The position numbers and the translations under genes were made by a program. A stretch of DNA of 64,000 nucleotides from an uncultured Bacteroidota bacterium (GTDB taxonomy: Bacteria; Bacteroidota; Bacteroidia; Flavobacteriales; Flavobacteriaceae), in NCBI GenBank assembly GCA_902514615.1, contig CABXRG010000004.1, forward strand, positions 1-64,000. Direction: 5' to 3'. Below are positions 16,191 through 23,981 of the stretch, one piece after another (position 1 is the stretch's first letter; each line of letters opens with the position of its first letter). Below the pieces are notes generated by a model. It worked only from the letters and a program-made list of their open reading frames with translations, searched no databases and was not told the DNA's origin.

Positions 16191-16370
16191 TACTAAATAA
16201 TTATGTATCAAATATACGTATTATAATCTTTATAAAACACAATTAATGATCTAATATTTAATAATTATAAAAAAAATACTTATTATAAAGAGTAAAATAA
16301 GAATTTATTTTTTTATATTTTACTAAAAATTAGTACACTTAGTAAATGATACAATTAAATTAAATACTAA
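16191..16370. repeat. Cluster of TACTAA / TTAGTA motifs upstream of the recombinase-like gene
   Basis: The hexamer TACTAA or its complement occurs at 16191, 16321, 16330 (reverse), 16339 (reverse) and 16365. The copies at 16321 and 16330 form a perfect palindrome TACTAA-AAA-TTAGTA. Placement directly before the recombinase ATG (16189) suggests operator or crossover sites for that protein. The rest of the 214-base gap to 16403 is AT-rich and carries no gene. Confidence 0.4.
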
Positions 16371-16403
16371 TAATAAAAAAGTATTAAATTTGAAATAAAA
16401 ATT

Positions 16404-16490
16404 ATGGGTGTAGGAGCTATATTTATTGGAACATTAGCATTAATATTAGCAATTGTTATTATAATGGAGATAAAGGAAAGATTTCTCTAG
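16404..16490 (+). CDS. Possible 28-residue membrane micropeptide
   Basis: An ATG frame of 28 codons encodes a peptide with about 20 consecutive hydrophobic residues (GVGAIFIGTLALILAIVIIM) followed by a charged EIKERF tail, the layout of a single-span small membrane protein. It has no visible ribosome binding site beyond an A-rich leader. Its stop overlaps the end of the opposite-strand oxidoreductase gene by four bases. AT-rich DNA yields hydrophobic frames by chance, so support is modest. Confidence 0.35.
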   Translation: MGVGAIFIGTLALILAIVIIMEIKERFL

Positions 16491-17563
16491 TCTAATTTGA
16501 TTGTAGAAGAAGTCTTAACCGCTTGGTCACATGCTAAAGCAATTTGTAAACTTTTATAGGCATCTTCCATATGTGATTTCAAATCAATATCATCAATAAT
16601 TGATTTATAAAAATATTCCTGTTCATAATCACACAAATCTTGATGAGAGGGATCCTCATCATATACAATTTTTCTATTAGGGGAAATAAATCTTTTATTT
16701 TCATCTAGCTCTGAGCTATGAATCTTCAAACAATTATTTTTAGTATGATTCTCAAGATTATCAGAATCCTTTTTAAAAGTATCATCATCTGAAACAATTG
16801 AAACAGAACCATTCGGACCGATAACATCTTTAACAAAAAAAGCAGTCTCACTAATCATAGGACCCCATCCTGCTTCATACCATCCAACAGACCCATCCTC
16901 AAATCTTATCTGGAGTTGACCATAATTGTAGTTGTCATTTGGTATTTCATCAGACAATCTAACCCCTATAGCAGATACACTTGATGGTTTTGATTGGGTA
17001 ATTTGACACATGACATCTAAATAATGAACACCACAATCAACTATAGGACTTAAAGAGGCCAATAAGTTTTTATGAACATCCCATGTTTCACCAGAACTTT
17101 GCTGATTTAGATTCATTCTCATAGCAACAGGTTTTCCTAGTTTTTTTGCTTCTTTAATAAACTCTTTCCATATAGGATGATGCCTAAGTATGTAGCCAAC
17201 TACAAGTTTCTTACTAGTTTCTTCAGCTTTAGTAATAATTTTTCTAGAACCATTTAAGTCAGCTGCAATTGGTTTTTCAAGAAAAATATGACAATTATTC
17301 TCTAGAGCAAATAAAGAAATCTCTTCATGTGTATCTGGATAAGTTGAGACACAAACTGCATCTGGATTTGTTTCTTGTATAGCCTCCTTATAATTTTCAA
17401 ATAACTTATAATTTGATTTTAGAGATTCATTTAACTCTTCCTTACTTTTACCCCTAGACACAAGACCACATATTTCAAAACCATCATGGTTATGATAGGC
17501 AGTTGCATGTGATGCGCCCATATTACCACAACCAATTACTAGAACAGATATTTTTTTACTCAT
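16487..17563 (-). CDS. Gfo/Idh/MocA family oxidoreductase
   Basis: NAD(P)-dependent sugar or polyol dehydrogenase fold. The start is placed at ATG 17563 (MSKKISVLVIGCGNMG), because the dinucleotide loop GCGNMGASHATA begins there and the upstream extension needs a TTG. The catalytic Lys is in FLEKPIAAD, and CGVHYLDVM supplies the His/Asp region. No signal peptide, so cytoplasmic, unlike the other two family members in this window. It diverges from the OmpA gene. Substrate unknown; inositol-like or glycoside oxidation are family activities. Confidence 0.88.
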   Translation of the reverse strand: MSKKISVLVIGCGNMGASHATAYHNHDGFEICGLVSRGKSKEELNESLKSNYKLFENYKEAIQETNPDAVCVSTYPDTHEEISLFALENNCHIFLEKPIAADLNGSRKIITKAEETSKKLVVGYILRHHPIWKEFIKEAKKLGKPVAMRMNLNQQSSGETWDVHKNLLASLSPIVDCGVHYLDVMCQITQSKPSSVSAIGVRLSDEIPNDNYNYGQLQIRFEDGSVGWYEAGWGPMISETAFFVKDVIGPNGSVSIVSDDDTFKKDSDNLENHTKNNCLKIHSSELDENKRFISPNRKIVYDEDPSHQDLCDYEQEYFYKSIIDDIDLKSHMEDAYKSLQIALACDQAVKTSSTIKLD

Positions 17564-17631
17564 CTTTAATTTTTCATAATTATAATTCAAACTTATGTAT
17601 TAACAAAATTTTTTCATATTTTAATACTAAC

Positions 17632-18945
17632 ATGAAAAACCACATCATTTCCTTAGCCATATTTTTATGTTTTTCTGGATCAGTTTATAGTCAGAATGAG
17701 GAAAATCCATGGTTATTTGGAGTTGGAATAAATTCCATAAATCCTGATGATTCTGAGAAGAGTGGTTATAAGCTTCCATCACTAAGTTTATCAAGGTATA
17801 TTTTTAATAATTTTTCGGTAGGAATTAATTATTCTAATAATGATGTTGAAATATCAAATGAAGATCTATATTATTATTCGTTAGATGGAATAATAAAATA
17901 TAGTATCCCTGTAGATTCTAAAATTCTAGGTGTAAAAGCTGATCCTTATATTTCGGCTGGATATGGTCTAGTTAATTTTGGAGAAGGAGATGTTAGTTTT
18001 GGTTCAAAAAATACTTCCTATGGGCCATCTTTTGGAGCAGGAATTGATTTTCAAATTTCTAAAAATATTGCTCTTAATACAGGCATAAGTTATAAGTCTT
18101 TAGATGAAAAAAATGCATATAGTAATCTTCAGCATGTAGTTGGCGTAAAGTTTAATTTTGGAAAAGGTGATTCAGATGGTGATGGTGTACCTGACAAGAA
18201 AGATCACTGTCCTGACCATCCTGGTTTAGTTGAATTAAACGGGTGTCCCGACTCAGATGGTGATGGAATTCCAGATGAAAAAGATCAATGCCCTAATATA
18301 TCAGGCTCTATTTCAATGAATGGATGTCCCGACTCAGATGGTGACGGAATCTCGGATATTCAGGATCCTTGCCCTCAAAAAGCTGGAATAAATGGACAAC
18401 CTTGCCCTGATTCAGATGGTGATGGCTTAAATGATAATGTTGATAATTGTCCAAATGAAGCCGGACCAAAATCTAATGGCGGTTGCAAATTAGCTGATTT
18501 AGATAACGATGGTATCCCGAATATTGATGACAGATGTCCAAATGAAGCCGGATCAAAAGAATATAATGGATGTCCAAAACTTCCTAGTTCCCTGTCAACA
18601 TTTTTAAATGATTATTCAGAATTTTTCTTTGATTTTGATAGCTACCAATTAGATGAAAGTCAAAAATTAACTATTACTAATCTTAGTAAGATTCTTACTA
18701 AATATGAGCACGTTAAAATTAATATTGATGGTCATGCTTCATCAGAGGGAGAATCTGATTATAATCTAGCTCTCTCAGATAAAAGATCAAATGCTGTTAA
18801 AAACAAACTAACTGAGGATGGCATTAGCGAATCAAGACTTGAACTTAAGGCATATGGAGAGGAAAAACCTAATTATGCAAACATTCCACTAAGTGAAAGA
18901 AAGAAAAACAGAAGAGTTATTATTTCTATAAATATGGATCTTTAA
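17632..18945 (+). CDS. OmpA family outer-membrane protein with thrombospondin type 3 repeats
   Basis: Anchors the outer membrane to peptidoglycan. Start chosen at ATG 17632, giving a signal peptide of 21 residues ending in VYSQ; the upstream extension overlaps the divergent gene. Residues 22-178 form an eight-strand-like barrel. Five calcium-binding repeats of DSDGDG or DLDNDG type begin near 181, 208, 235, 262 and 289, each followed by CPxx. The OmpA domain spans about 325-437, with FDFDSYQL, the IDGHAS segment and KNRRV that bind diaminopimelate. It converges with the next gene, 4 bases overlapping. Confidence 0.95.
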   Translation: MKNHIISLAIFLCFSGSVYSQNEENPWLFGVGINSINPDDSEKSGYKLPSLSLSRYIFNNFSVGINYSNNDVEISNEDLYYYSLDGIIKYSIPVDSKILGVKADPYISAGYGLVNFGEGDVSFGSKNTSYGPSFGAGIDFQISKNIALNTGISYKSLDEKNAYSNLQHVVGVKFNFGKGDSDGDGVPDKKDHCPDHPGLVELNGCPDSDGDGIPDEKDQCPNISGSISMNGCPDSDGDGISDIQDPCPQKAGINGQPCPDSDGDGLNDNVDNCPNEAGPKSNGGCKLADLDNDGIPNIDDRCPNEAGSKEYNGCPKLPSSLSTFLNDYSEFFFDFDSYQLDESQKLTITNLSKILTKYEHVKINIDGHASSEGESDYNLALSDKRSNAVKNKLTEDGISESRLELKAYGEEKPNYANIPLSERKKNRRVIISINMDL

Positions 18946-20378
18946 GAAAGTTCCCAACCTTCTCTATATTCTCTTGTTAAAAATTGATTTGCTTGATCGA
19001 GATTAGTGATTATCATTTTATTGCTATCGTACATCAATTGTTTTTTACCAATAAAGACATTGCTTCTTGGAGATCTTTTAAGAAGACTGCTTCTAATTGC
19101 TACATTTCCAAGTAAAACTACTTCAGATAAAGGTCCTGCAAAATCAAAGTTTGAAGTAAGATTGTTATGTTTATCACTACCATATCCATCTTTTATCGCA
19201 TCAATCCAATAACTTTGATGGCCAAATTCAACTGAGTTAATCTCAGAAATTTTTCCTTGATCAACAACACCATCCTGTCCATTAATGTAAAGTCTAGCAT
19301 TAATTCCATAGTTATCACTCCAAATTAAACCATTTTCTCCTATCATTAATACTCCATTATCACCAATGTCATCTTTATCTGTTATTAATTCTGGATGAGA
19401 AGGACGAATACCACCATCCATCCATATCATTTTAACTTCTGAATCATTTATGTCTGATGGTCTAAACTTATATGTAACATATGAACTAGATGGACAAGCT
19501 TCTTCAATTAAAGGTGAAGGAGTAAATGCTTTAGCGTAAGGTAAATTAGAAACACTTGCCTCAATACTAAATGGCTCAAAAAGACCCAAGGCTTTTACTG
19601 GAACATCCATAATATGACATCCCATGTCTCCTAAAGCTCCAGTTCCATAATCCCAAAAACCTCTCCAATCAAAAGCATGAAGACCAGGAGTGTAACCATT
19701 GTTTTTAGCAGGTCCAATCCATAAGTCCCAATTCATACCCTCTGGTTTTTGAGAAGGGTCAGGGACTTGCATTGCAACACCTTGAGGCCACACTGGTCTA
19801 TTAGTCCATGTGTAAACTTTAGATACCTTACCAATTCTTCCATCTTTAATCCACTTTTGAATCATTACTTGTTCTGGGTTGGAAGCACCTTGGTTACCCA
19901 TCTGAGTAACTATTTTATGTTTTCTTGCTAATTCTGTAAGCATTCTTGCTTCTTTAACATTATGGGTAAGAGGTTTTTGCACGTATACATGTATACCTTT
20001 TTCCATTGCAACTTTAGTAATATTAGCATGGGTATGATCTGGAGTAGAAATTGTAACTCCATCAAGATTTTCTTTCTCCAACATTTCTCTGAAATCCGTA
20101 TAAAATTTTGCTTTTGGAAACTTTTCTGCAGCAACTTGAGCTCCATAAGCATTCTGGTGTACATCACACAGAGCTACAACATTCTCTCTTCCACCGACAC
20201 TAGCATGTAATATATCAGAGTTACCTTTTCCATGCAAACCAATTCCTGCAATATTTAACCTATCACTTGGGGCTGTAAAACCTGTTCCCCCTAGGACATG
20301 TCTAGGTACTATAAACAATGATGATACTAATGCTGAGTTTTTAATAAATTTTCTTCTGGATTTATTTGCTGAGGACAT
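18942..20378 (-). CDS. Tat-exported Gfo/Idh/MocA family oxidoreductase
   Basis: A twin-arginine signal (SRRKFIKNS) precedes the NAD-binding fold, starting GIGLHGKGN near residue 46. The usual EKP is here VQKPLTHN, keeping the catalytic Lys (about 135). ALGDMGCHIMDV follows, and the long C-terminal part with PSHPEL is typical of the 430-480 residue secreted Bacteroidota subgroup. These proteins fold with cofactor in the cytoplasm and act in the periplasm, where some have glycosidase-type activity. It is a single gene. I see no GH109 THGLGP motif, so it is not of that family. Confidence 0.88.
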   Translation of the reverse strand: MSSANKSRRKFIKNSALVSSLFIVPRHVLGGTGFTAPSDRLNIAGIGLHGKGNSDILHASVGGRENVVALCDVHQNAYGAQVAAEKFPKAKFYTDFREMLEKENLDGVTISTPDHTHANITKVAMEKGIHVYVQKPLTHNVKEARMLTELARKHKIVTQMGNQGASNPEQVMIQKWIKDGRIGKVSKVYTWTNRPVWPQGVAMQVPDPSQKPEGMNWDLWIGPAKNNGYTPGLHAFDWRGFWDYGTGALGDMGCHIMDVPVKALGLFEPFSIEASVSNLPYAKAFTPSPLIEEACPSSSYVTYKFRPSDINDSEVKMIWMDGGIRPSHPELITDKDDIGDNGVLMIGENGLIWSDNYGINARLYINGQDGVVDQGKISEINSVEFGHQSYWIDAIKDGYGSDKHNNLTSNFDFAGPLSEVVLLGNVAIRSSLLKRSPRSNVFIGKKQLMYDSNKMIITNLDQANQFLTREYREGWELS

Positions 20379-20433
20379 AATTAGAATTTTATAAAATTGA
20401 AGTTAATAAAAAATTAATAATATAAATAAGGTA

Positions 20434-21453
20434 TTAATTGTTTTTCTTAAACCAATTCTTCACTCTAAGCTGAGCATTTTCCCTGATGTCTACCCAAAAT
20501 AAATTAATATCTGCAAAATGATAACTTCTAACAGTTTTTAAAAGTATTTTACCTGGTACGTCTGGAAGTGAAGACCATACTATTCCGTCAATAAGTTTTA
20601 TATCAATGTTTTGTGAAAATATTTTTAAATCTCTAAAAAGTAAACCTTTGTGTAAATCTTTTTTTGTCTCTTTTGAATCATCCCAAGTTATTGGATTTGT
20701 CGTCACACCTCCCTTAAACCAATTTTCATAATTATCTTTTCTTGGATATTTATTAAACTTAAAAGTATTCCATGTCACAAATCCACCTGTTTCATCTGGC
20801 GAATTCATTGGTTTAATATTTTTAAATTCGTCTTCAAATACTTTAATTCCAACTAGATAAGCTGCAATTAATTTTTCTTGCAATTTTTTACCATCAATAA
20901 ATTCTGAAATAAGTCTTTTAGCATGGACTGTTCCTTGACTGTGAGAAGCAATAATAAATGGTTTATCCTCATTAAAATTTTCTAAATAATAAGAAAAAGC
21001 TTCCTTGATATCATTATAAGCTAGATCCAGAGCTTTGTCTCCATCTTCTCTAAATTTTTCATTAAACACCCTAATGTGTGCTTGTCTATAGAATGGAACA
21101 TAGAGATTTCCTGCTTCTATCCATGCTGAAGCTTGATATTTAACAGGTCTATTTATTACATCCATTCTAATATCTTCATCCCATATATCAGAGTTCCATT
21201 CTCTTTGATTTTTACTGTCTATTAAAGTTGGATAAATAAAAAAGACATCAGCTTGTTTTTTCTTCTTGTCATTTTTAAATACCGAAATTTCTTCTGGGAT
21301 ATTTTCAGGTAAAACGGCCCAACTATTTTTATCACTATAATTTGGCTTGACAATTTCTGGACTTTTATCAAAATCATAGGTATTGTATGAAATTTTACAG
21401 CCAGTTACAAACCATAATAAAACATATACTTTTAATAAATTTCTTTTAAACAT
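20434..21453 (-). CDS. DUF3089 alpha/beta-hydrolase-like lipoprotein
   Basis: Secreted protein of 339 residues. A signal ends in FVTGC (Cys19), so it should be lipid-anchored. The family pattern is clear: ADVFFIYPT (about 69-77), then AGNLYVPFYRQAHI and the nucleophile elbow ASHSQGTVHAKRL near residues 168-180, where the Ser in SHSQG is the expected catalytic residue; SYHFADINLFW near the end carries the His. Probably an esterase or lipase of unknown substrate. It is divergent from sodC with only 21 bases between the two start codons. Confidence 0.88.
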   Translation of the reverse strand: MFKRNLLKVYVLLWFVTGCKISYNTYDFDKSPEIVKPNYSDKNSWAVLPENIPEEISVFKNDKKKKQADVFFIYPTLIDSKNQREWNSDIWDEDIRMDVINRPVKYQASAWIEAGNLYVPFYRQAHIRVFNEKFREDGDKALDLAYNDIKEAFSYYLENFNEDKPFIIASHSQGTVHAKRLISEFIDGKKLQEKLIAAYLVGIKVFEDEFKNIKPMNSPDETGGFVTWNTFKFNKYPRKDNYENWFKGGVTTNPITWDDSKETKKDLHKGLLFRDLKIFSQNIDIKLIDGIVWSSLPDVPGKILLKTVRSYHFADINLFWVDIRENAQLRVKNWFKKNN

Positions 21454-21462
21454 AATTAATTT

Positions 21463-21470
21463 TAAATTTG
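21463..21470 (+). promoter_or_regulatory. -7 promoter element for sodC, near-leaderless
   Basis: TAAATTTG is a perfect -7 element and ends only 4 bases before the sodC ATG. A TTTC lies about 19 bases upstream in place of TTTG. Transcription would begin at or beside the start codon. Confidence 0.45.
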
Positions 21471-21474
21471 CCGG

Positions 21475-21993
21475 ATGAATTCATCTTATACAAAATTAAT
21501 TATAATTTCATTATTATTTATTTCATTAGGCTGTAATAACGAAGAAGTTATAACAATTAAGAAAACAATTGTACCTATAAACAATTCAAATATATCTGGA
21601 ACAATTACATTCACTCAACAAAATGACTCAGTTTATTTGGAAGCTCATATGTTTGGATTAGAAGCAGGTACTAAGGCTCTTCATATTCATGAATATGGGG
21701 ACTGTTCATCAGAAGATGGACTAAGTGCAGGTGGTCATTGGAATCCAACTAATCAGAAACATGGAGAATGGGGAGAATCTTTAGGCTTTCATCTTGGAGA
21801 TGTCGGAAACTTTGAAATAGATGAAATTGGACATGGTATGTTAAAATTTAGCACTGACCTTTGGTGTATAAAGTGTGAAGGTGAAAATGACATTTTAAAC
21901 AAAGCCGTAATAATTCACAATGGGAGCGATGATCTAATTTCACAACCATCAGGAGCTGCTGGAATGAGATTAGGGTGTTATGAAATTAATTAA
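21475..21993 (+). CDS. sodC: Cu-Zn superoxide dismutase, lipoprotein
   Basis: Disproportionates superoxide outside the cytoplasm. A lipoprotein signal ends in ISLGC (Cys20). Copper ligands His70 and His72 (LHIHEYGDC), His88 and the bound-copper His148 (VIIHNG), zinc ligands His96, His106 and Asp109 (HLGDVG), the Cys77-Cys168 disulfide and the active-site Arg165 (GMRLGC) are all present. A WCIKC pair at 130-134 is extra. The OxyR gene lies under 1 kb away. Divergent from the DUF3089 gene and convergent with the acyltransferase gene. Confidence 0.95.
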   Translation: MNSSYTKLIIISLLFISLGCNNEEVITIKKTIVPINNSNISGTITFTQQNDSVYLEAHMFGLEAGTKALHIHEYGDCSSEDGLSAGGHWNPTNQKHGEWGESLGFHLGDVGNFEIDEIGHGMLKFSTDLWCIKCEGENDILNKAVIIHNGSDDLISQPSGAAGMRLGCYEIN

Positions 21994-22693
21994 TAATATT
22001 TTCTAAATCACTAGTTATTTCATCAACAGATTTTTTATAAACACCATCACTAAGGGGTTTACAAATCTCCATAGAAAATGGTTTTTTTCTGTTTAAAACT
22101 TTTAATCCTTTTCTTTGAAAAACCTCATTAAACCCTGACAGTTTCACTGGGACAACAATAGGTGCATTATTTTTAATAATATGTGCACTTCCTTTTCTTA
22201 CAGGTTTAGCACTATCAGTAGTTCCTCTTGGAAAAGTTATAACCCAACCATCAAGGAGAGCAAGTTTTATATTGTTAGGATCCTGAGATCTTACCTCTCT
22301 TTCAACAGATTCACCAGAATCTCTCCAGCTTCTTTGGATTAAAATTGCTCCCGCATAAGCAAGAACTTTTGAAAGTAAAGAATCTTTCATTGTCTCTACA
22401 GCAGCAATAAAATAAACATTAGTTTTTGGATTAAACAGATATTTAGGCCTCTTAACAGAGTCAATTTTTCCTTTGACAGATGAATTAAAAACATGAAGCA
22501 TAGCTATTACATCATAAAAATAAGTTTGATGATTACTTACAAATAGAACATTATTATCAGGAAGTTTAATAAGATTCTCAGAACCTATTATTTCAAATTT
22601 CTTGCTTCTGAAGGCTCTGTGAGTTAAAAGTCCAACACAAGCTATTGTAATTCTCTTTAGAAATATAGACTGGTTAAGAATGTTTTTTTTCAA
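21986..22693 (-). CDS. Lysophospholipid acyltransferase family protein (PlsC-like)
   Basis: Transfers acyl chains to lysophospholipid or another acceptor at the inner membrane. The acyltransferase motif is NHQTYFYD (55-62), with five instead of the usual four residues between His and Asp, a spacing I associate with a Bacteroidota subgroup (NHQTYFAD). The second motif is FPRGTTDSAKPVRKG near residues 153-167, in place of FPEGTR, and PIVVPV follows. Start is TTG at 22693, since ATG nearby is out of frame. 3' end overlaps sodC by 8 bases. Confidence 0.85.
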   Translation of the reverse strand: MKKNILNQSIFLKRITIACVGLLTHRAFRSKKFEIIGSENLIKLPDNNVLFVSNHQTYFYDVIAMLHVFNSSVKGKIDSVKRPKYLFNPKTNVYFIAAVETMKDSLLSKVLAYAGAILIQRSWRDSGESVEREVRSQDPNNIKLALLDGWVITFPRGTTDSAKPVRKGSAHIIKNNAPIVVPVKLSGFNEVFQRKGLKVLNRKKPFSMEICKPLSDGVYKKSVDEITSDLENIIN

Positions 22694-22709
22694 ACCATAA
22701 AATTATAAT

Positions 22710-22717
22710 CAAATATA
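22710..22717 (-). promoter_or_regulatory. -7 promoter element for acyltransferase gene
   Basis: Reads TATATTTG on the minus strand, a perfect match, 16 bases before the TTG start. No -33 element is apparent. Confidence 0.4.
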
Positions 22718-22777
22718 AATACATATGATCTATTTGTATTTAACATTTTATTTAATTTTACATAACAATATTTTATT

Positions 22778-22785
22778 TAGTTTTG
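22778..22785 (+). promoter_or_regulatory. -7 promoter element for oxyR
   Basis: TAGTTTTG, a perfect TAnnTTTG, ends 20 bases before the oxyR ATG. The -33 position reads ATTT rather than TTTG. Confidence 0.4.
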
Positions 22786-22805
22786 GTAAATAATAAAAAA
22801 AACTT

Positions 22806-23735
22806 ATGACTATAACTCAATTAAAATACACATTAGCTGTAGCAGAACATGGTAATTTTACTACTGCTTCTGATAAATGTTTTGTCACCCAACCTACGCT
22901 TAGCATGCAAGTTCAGAAGCTTGAAGAAGAACTTGGAGTTTTAATTTTTAATAGGTCAACAAAACCATTACAAGTAACAGAGATTGGTAATAAGGTTTTA
23001 ATACAAGCAAAGAAAATTGTTGAAGAATCTTCAAGAATGAGTGATGTTATTTCTGAAGAAAAAGGTATAATAGGTGGTACACTCAAGGTTGGTATTATTC
23101 CAACTGTAAGTCCTACTCTGCTTCCTCTATTTTTAAATATTTTTACAAAAAAACATAAGAACGTAGAGTTAAAAATAGAAGAACTTAATACTGAAACAAT
23201 AAATAAAAAAATAGAAGATAATTCTATCGACTGCGCAATAGCTGCTACACCACTAGATAATAATAATATAATTGAAAGACCCCTATATTATGAACCATTT
23301 GTAGCATATGTTCCAGATCATCACTTCTTATCTGGTAACAAAATGTTAGAATTAAGTGATTTATCAAATAGTGATTTACTTATTCTTCAGGATGGACATT
23401 GCTTTAGAAATCAGGTTTTAAATTTATGTTCTATTGAAGACATAAATAAACAATACGAGTTGAAAAGCGGAAGCTTTGAAACATTGATAAATTTATCAAA
23501 TAATGGTCCTTGGATGACAATTATTCCTTATTTACATTCCAATAATTTATCTCAAAAAAACTTAGAAAACATAATACCATTTGAGGATCCTTCTCCAGCT
23601 AGGGAAATAAGTATGATATATTCGAAAAGTCAACTAAAACTTCCTGTGATTAATGCATTAATGACTACTATATCATCTGTTATCAGAGGTCAAATAAAAT
23701 ATAATGATATTAAAATTATGTCACCAGTCAGCTAA
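22806..23735 (+). CDS. oxyR: Hydrogen peroxide-sensing LysR-type regulator OxyR
   Basis: Transcription factor activated by disulfide formation. The N-terminal winged helix starts MTITQLKYTLAVAEHGNF with FVTQPTLSMQVQKLEEELG. The effector domain has Cys199 and Cys208 in GHCFRNQVLNLC, the same numbers and spacing as the redox pair of the E. coli protein. The 309-residue length fits. A tRNA-Pro gene lies just downstream. Its place near sodC, and the presence of msrA in the window, fit an oxidative-stress role. It reads alone, divergent from the acyltransferase gene. Confidence 0.95.
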   Translation: MTITQLKYTLAVAEHGNFTTASDKCFVTQPTLSMQVQKLEEELGVLIFNRSTKPLQVTEIGNKVLIQAKKIVEESSRMSDVISEEKGIIGGTLKVGIIPTVSPTLLPLFLNIFTKKHKNVELKIEELNTETINKKIEDNSIDCAIAATPLDNNNIIERPLYYEPFVAYVPDHHFLSGNKMLELSDLSNSDLLILQDGHCFRNQVLNLCSIEDINKQYELKSGSFETLINLSNNGPWMTIIPYLHSNNLSQKNLENIIPFEDPSPAREISMIYSKSQLKLPVINALMTTISSVIRGQIKYNDIKIMSPVS

Positions 23736-23761
23736 GAGTGATTTCATATTAGCATAAAATA

Positions 23762-23792
23762 TTTGGCTAAAAATTAATTAAGCTTATATTTG
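23762..23792 (+). promoter_or_regulatory. Consensus Bacteroidota promoter for tRNA-Pro
   Basis: TTTG at 23762-23765, exactly 19 bases, then TATATTTG at 23785-23792: a perfect -33/-7 pair for the primary Bacteroidota sigma factor. The mature tRNA begins 13 bases later. It is the strongest promoter match in the window. Confidence 0.85.
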
Positions 23793-23804
23793 CAACTCAT
23801 TTTT

Positions 23805-23879
23805 CGGGGTGTAGCGTAGCCCGGTTATCGCGCCGCGTTTGGGACGCGGAGGTCGCAGGTTCGAATCCTGCCACCCCGA
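23805..23879 (+). tRNA. tRNA-Pro (anticodon TGG)
   Basis: The acceptor stem CGGGGTG/CACCCCG, anticodon stem CCGCG/CGCGG with loop TTTGGGA (anticodon TGG), and T arm GCAGG-TTCGAAT-CCTGC are all canonical, ending in discriminator A. CCA is not encoded. It has a perfect promoter upstream and a terminator immediately after, so it is an independent transcription unit between oxyR and the kinase-like gene. Confidence 0.97.
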
Positions 23880-23886
23880 CATAATT

Positions 23887-23925
23887 AAACCAATTAATTG
23901 TATTTCAATTAATTGGTTTTTTTTA
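23887..23925 (+). terminator. Intrinsic terminator after tRNA-Pro
   Basis: AAACCAATTAATTG pairs perfectly with CAATTAATTGGTTT around TATTT, followed directly by a run of T. Starts 8 bases after the tRNA. Confidence 0.85.
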
Positions 23926-23981
23926 TTAAGAACGCTTAAACAAGGAATTATAATTTTTAAGGTTTATTGTATCTTTAGATA

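Noticed and set aside
15584-16490. Transposon or integron around the recombinase-like gene
   Set aside because: I found no terminal inverted repeats, target duplications, second transposase or cassette sites; composition equals the surroundings.
17503-17631. Longer N-terminus for the OmpA protein starting at 17503
   Set aside because: It would overlap the divergent oxidoreductase gene and bury the signal peptide, which begins cleanly at ATG 17632.
18942-20378. Second GH109 enzyme
   Set aside because: It shares the fold and Tat signal but lacks the GH109 YPTHGLGP segment and the GHGGMD region.
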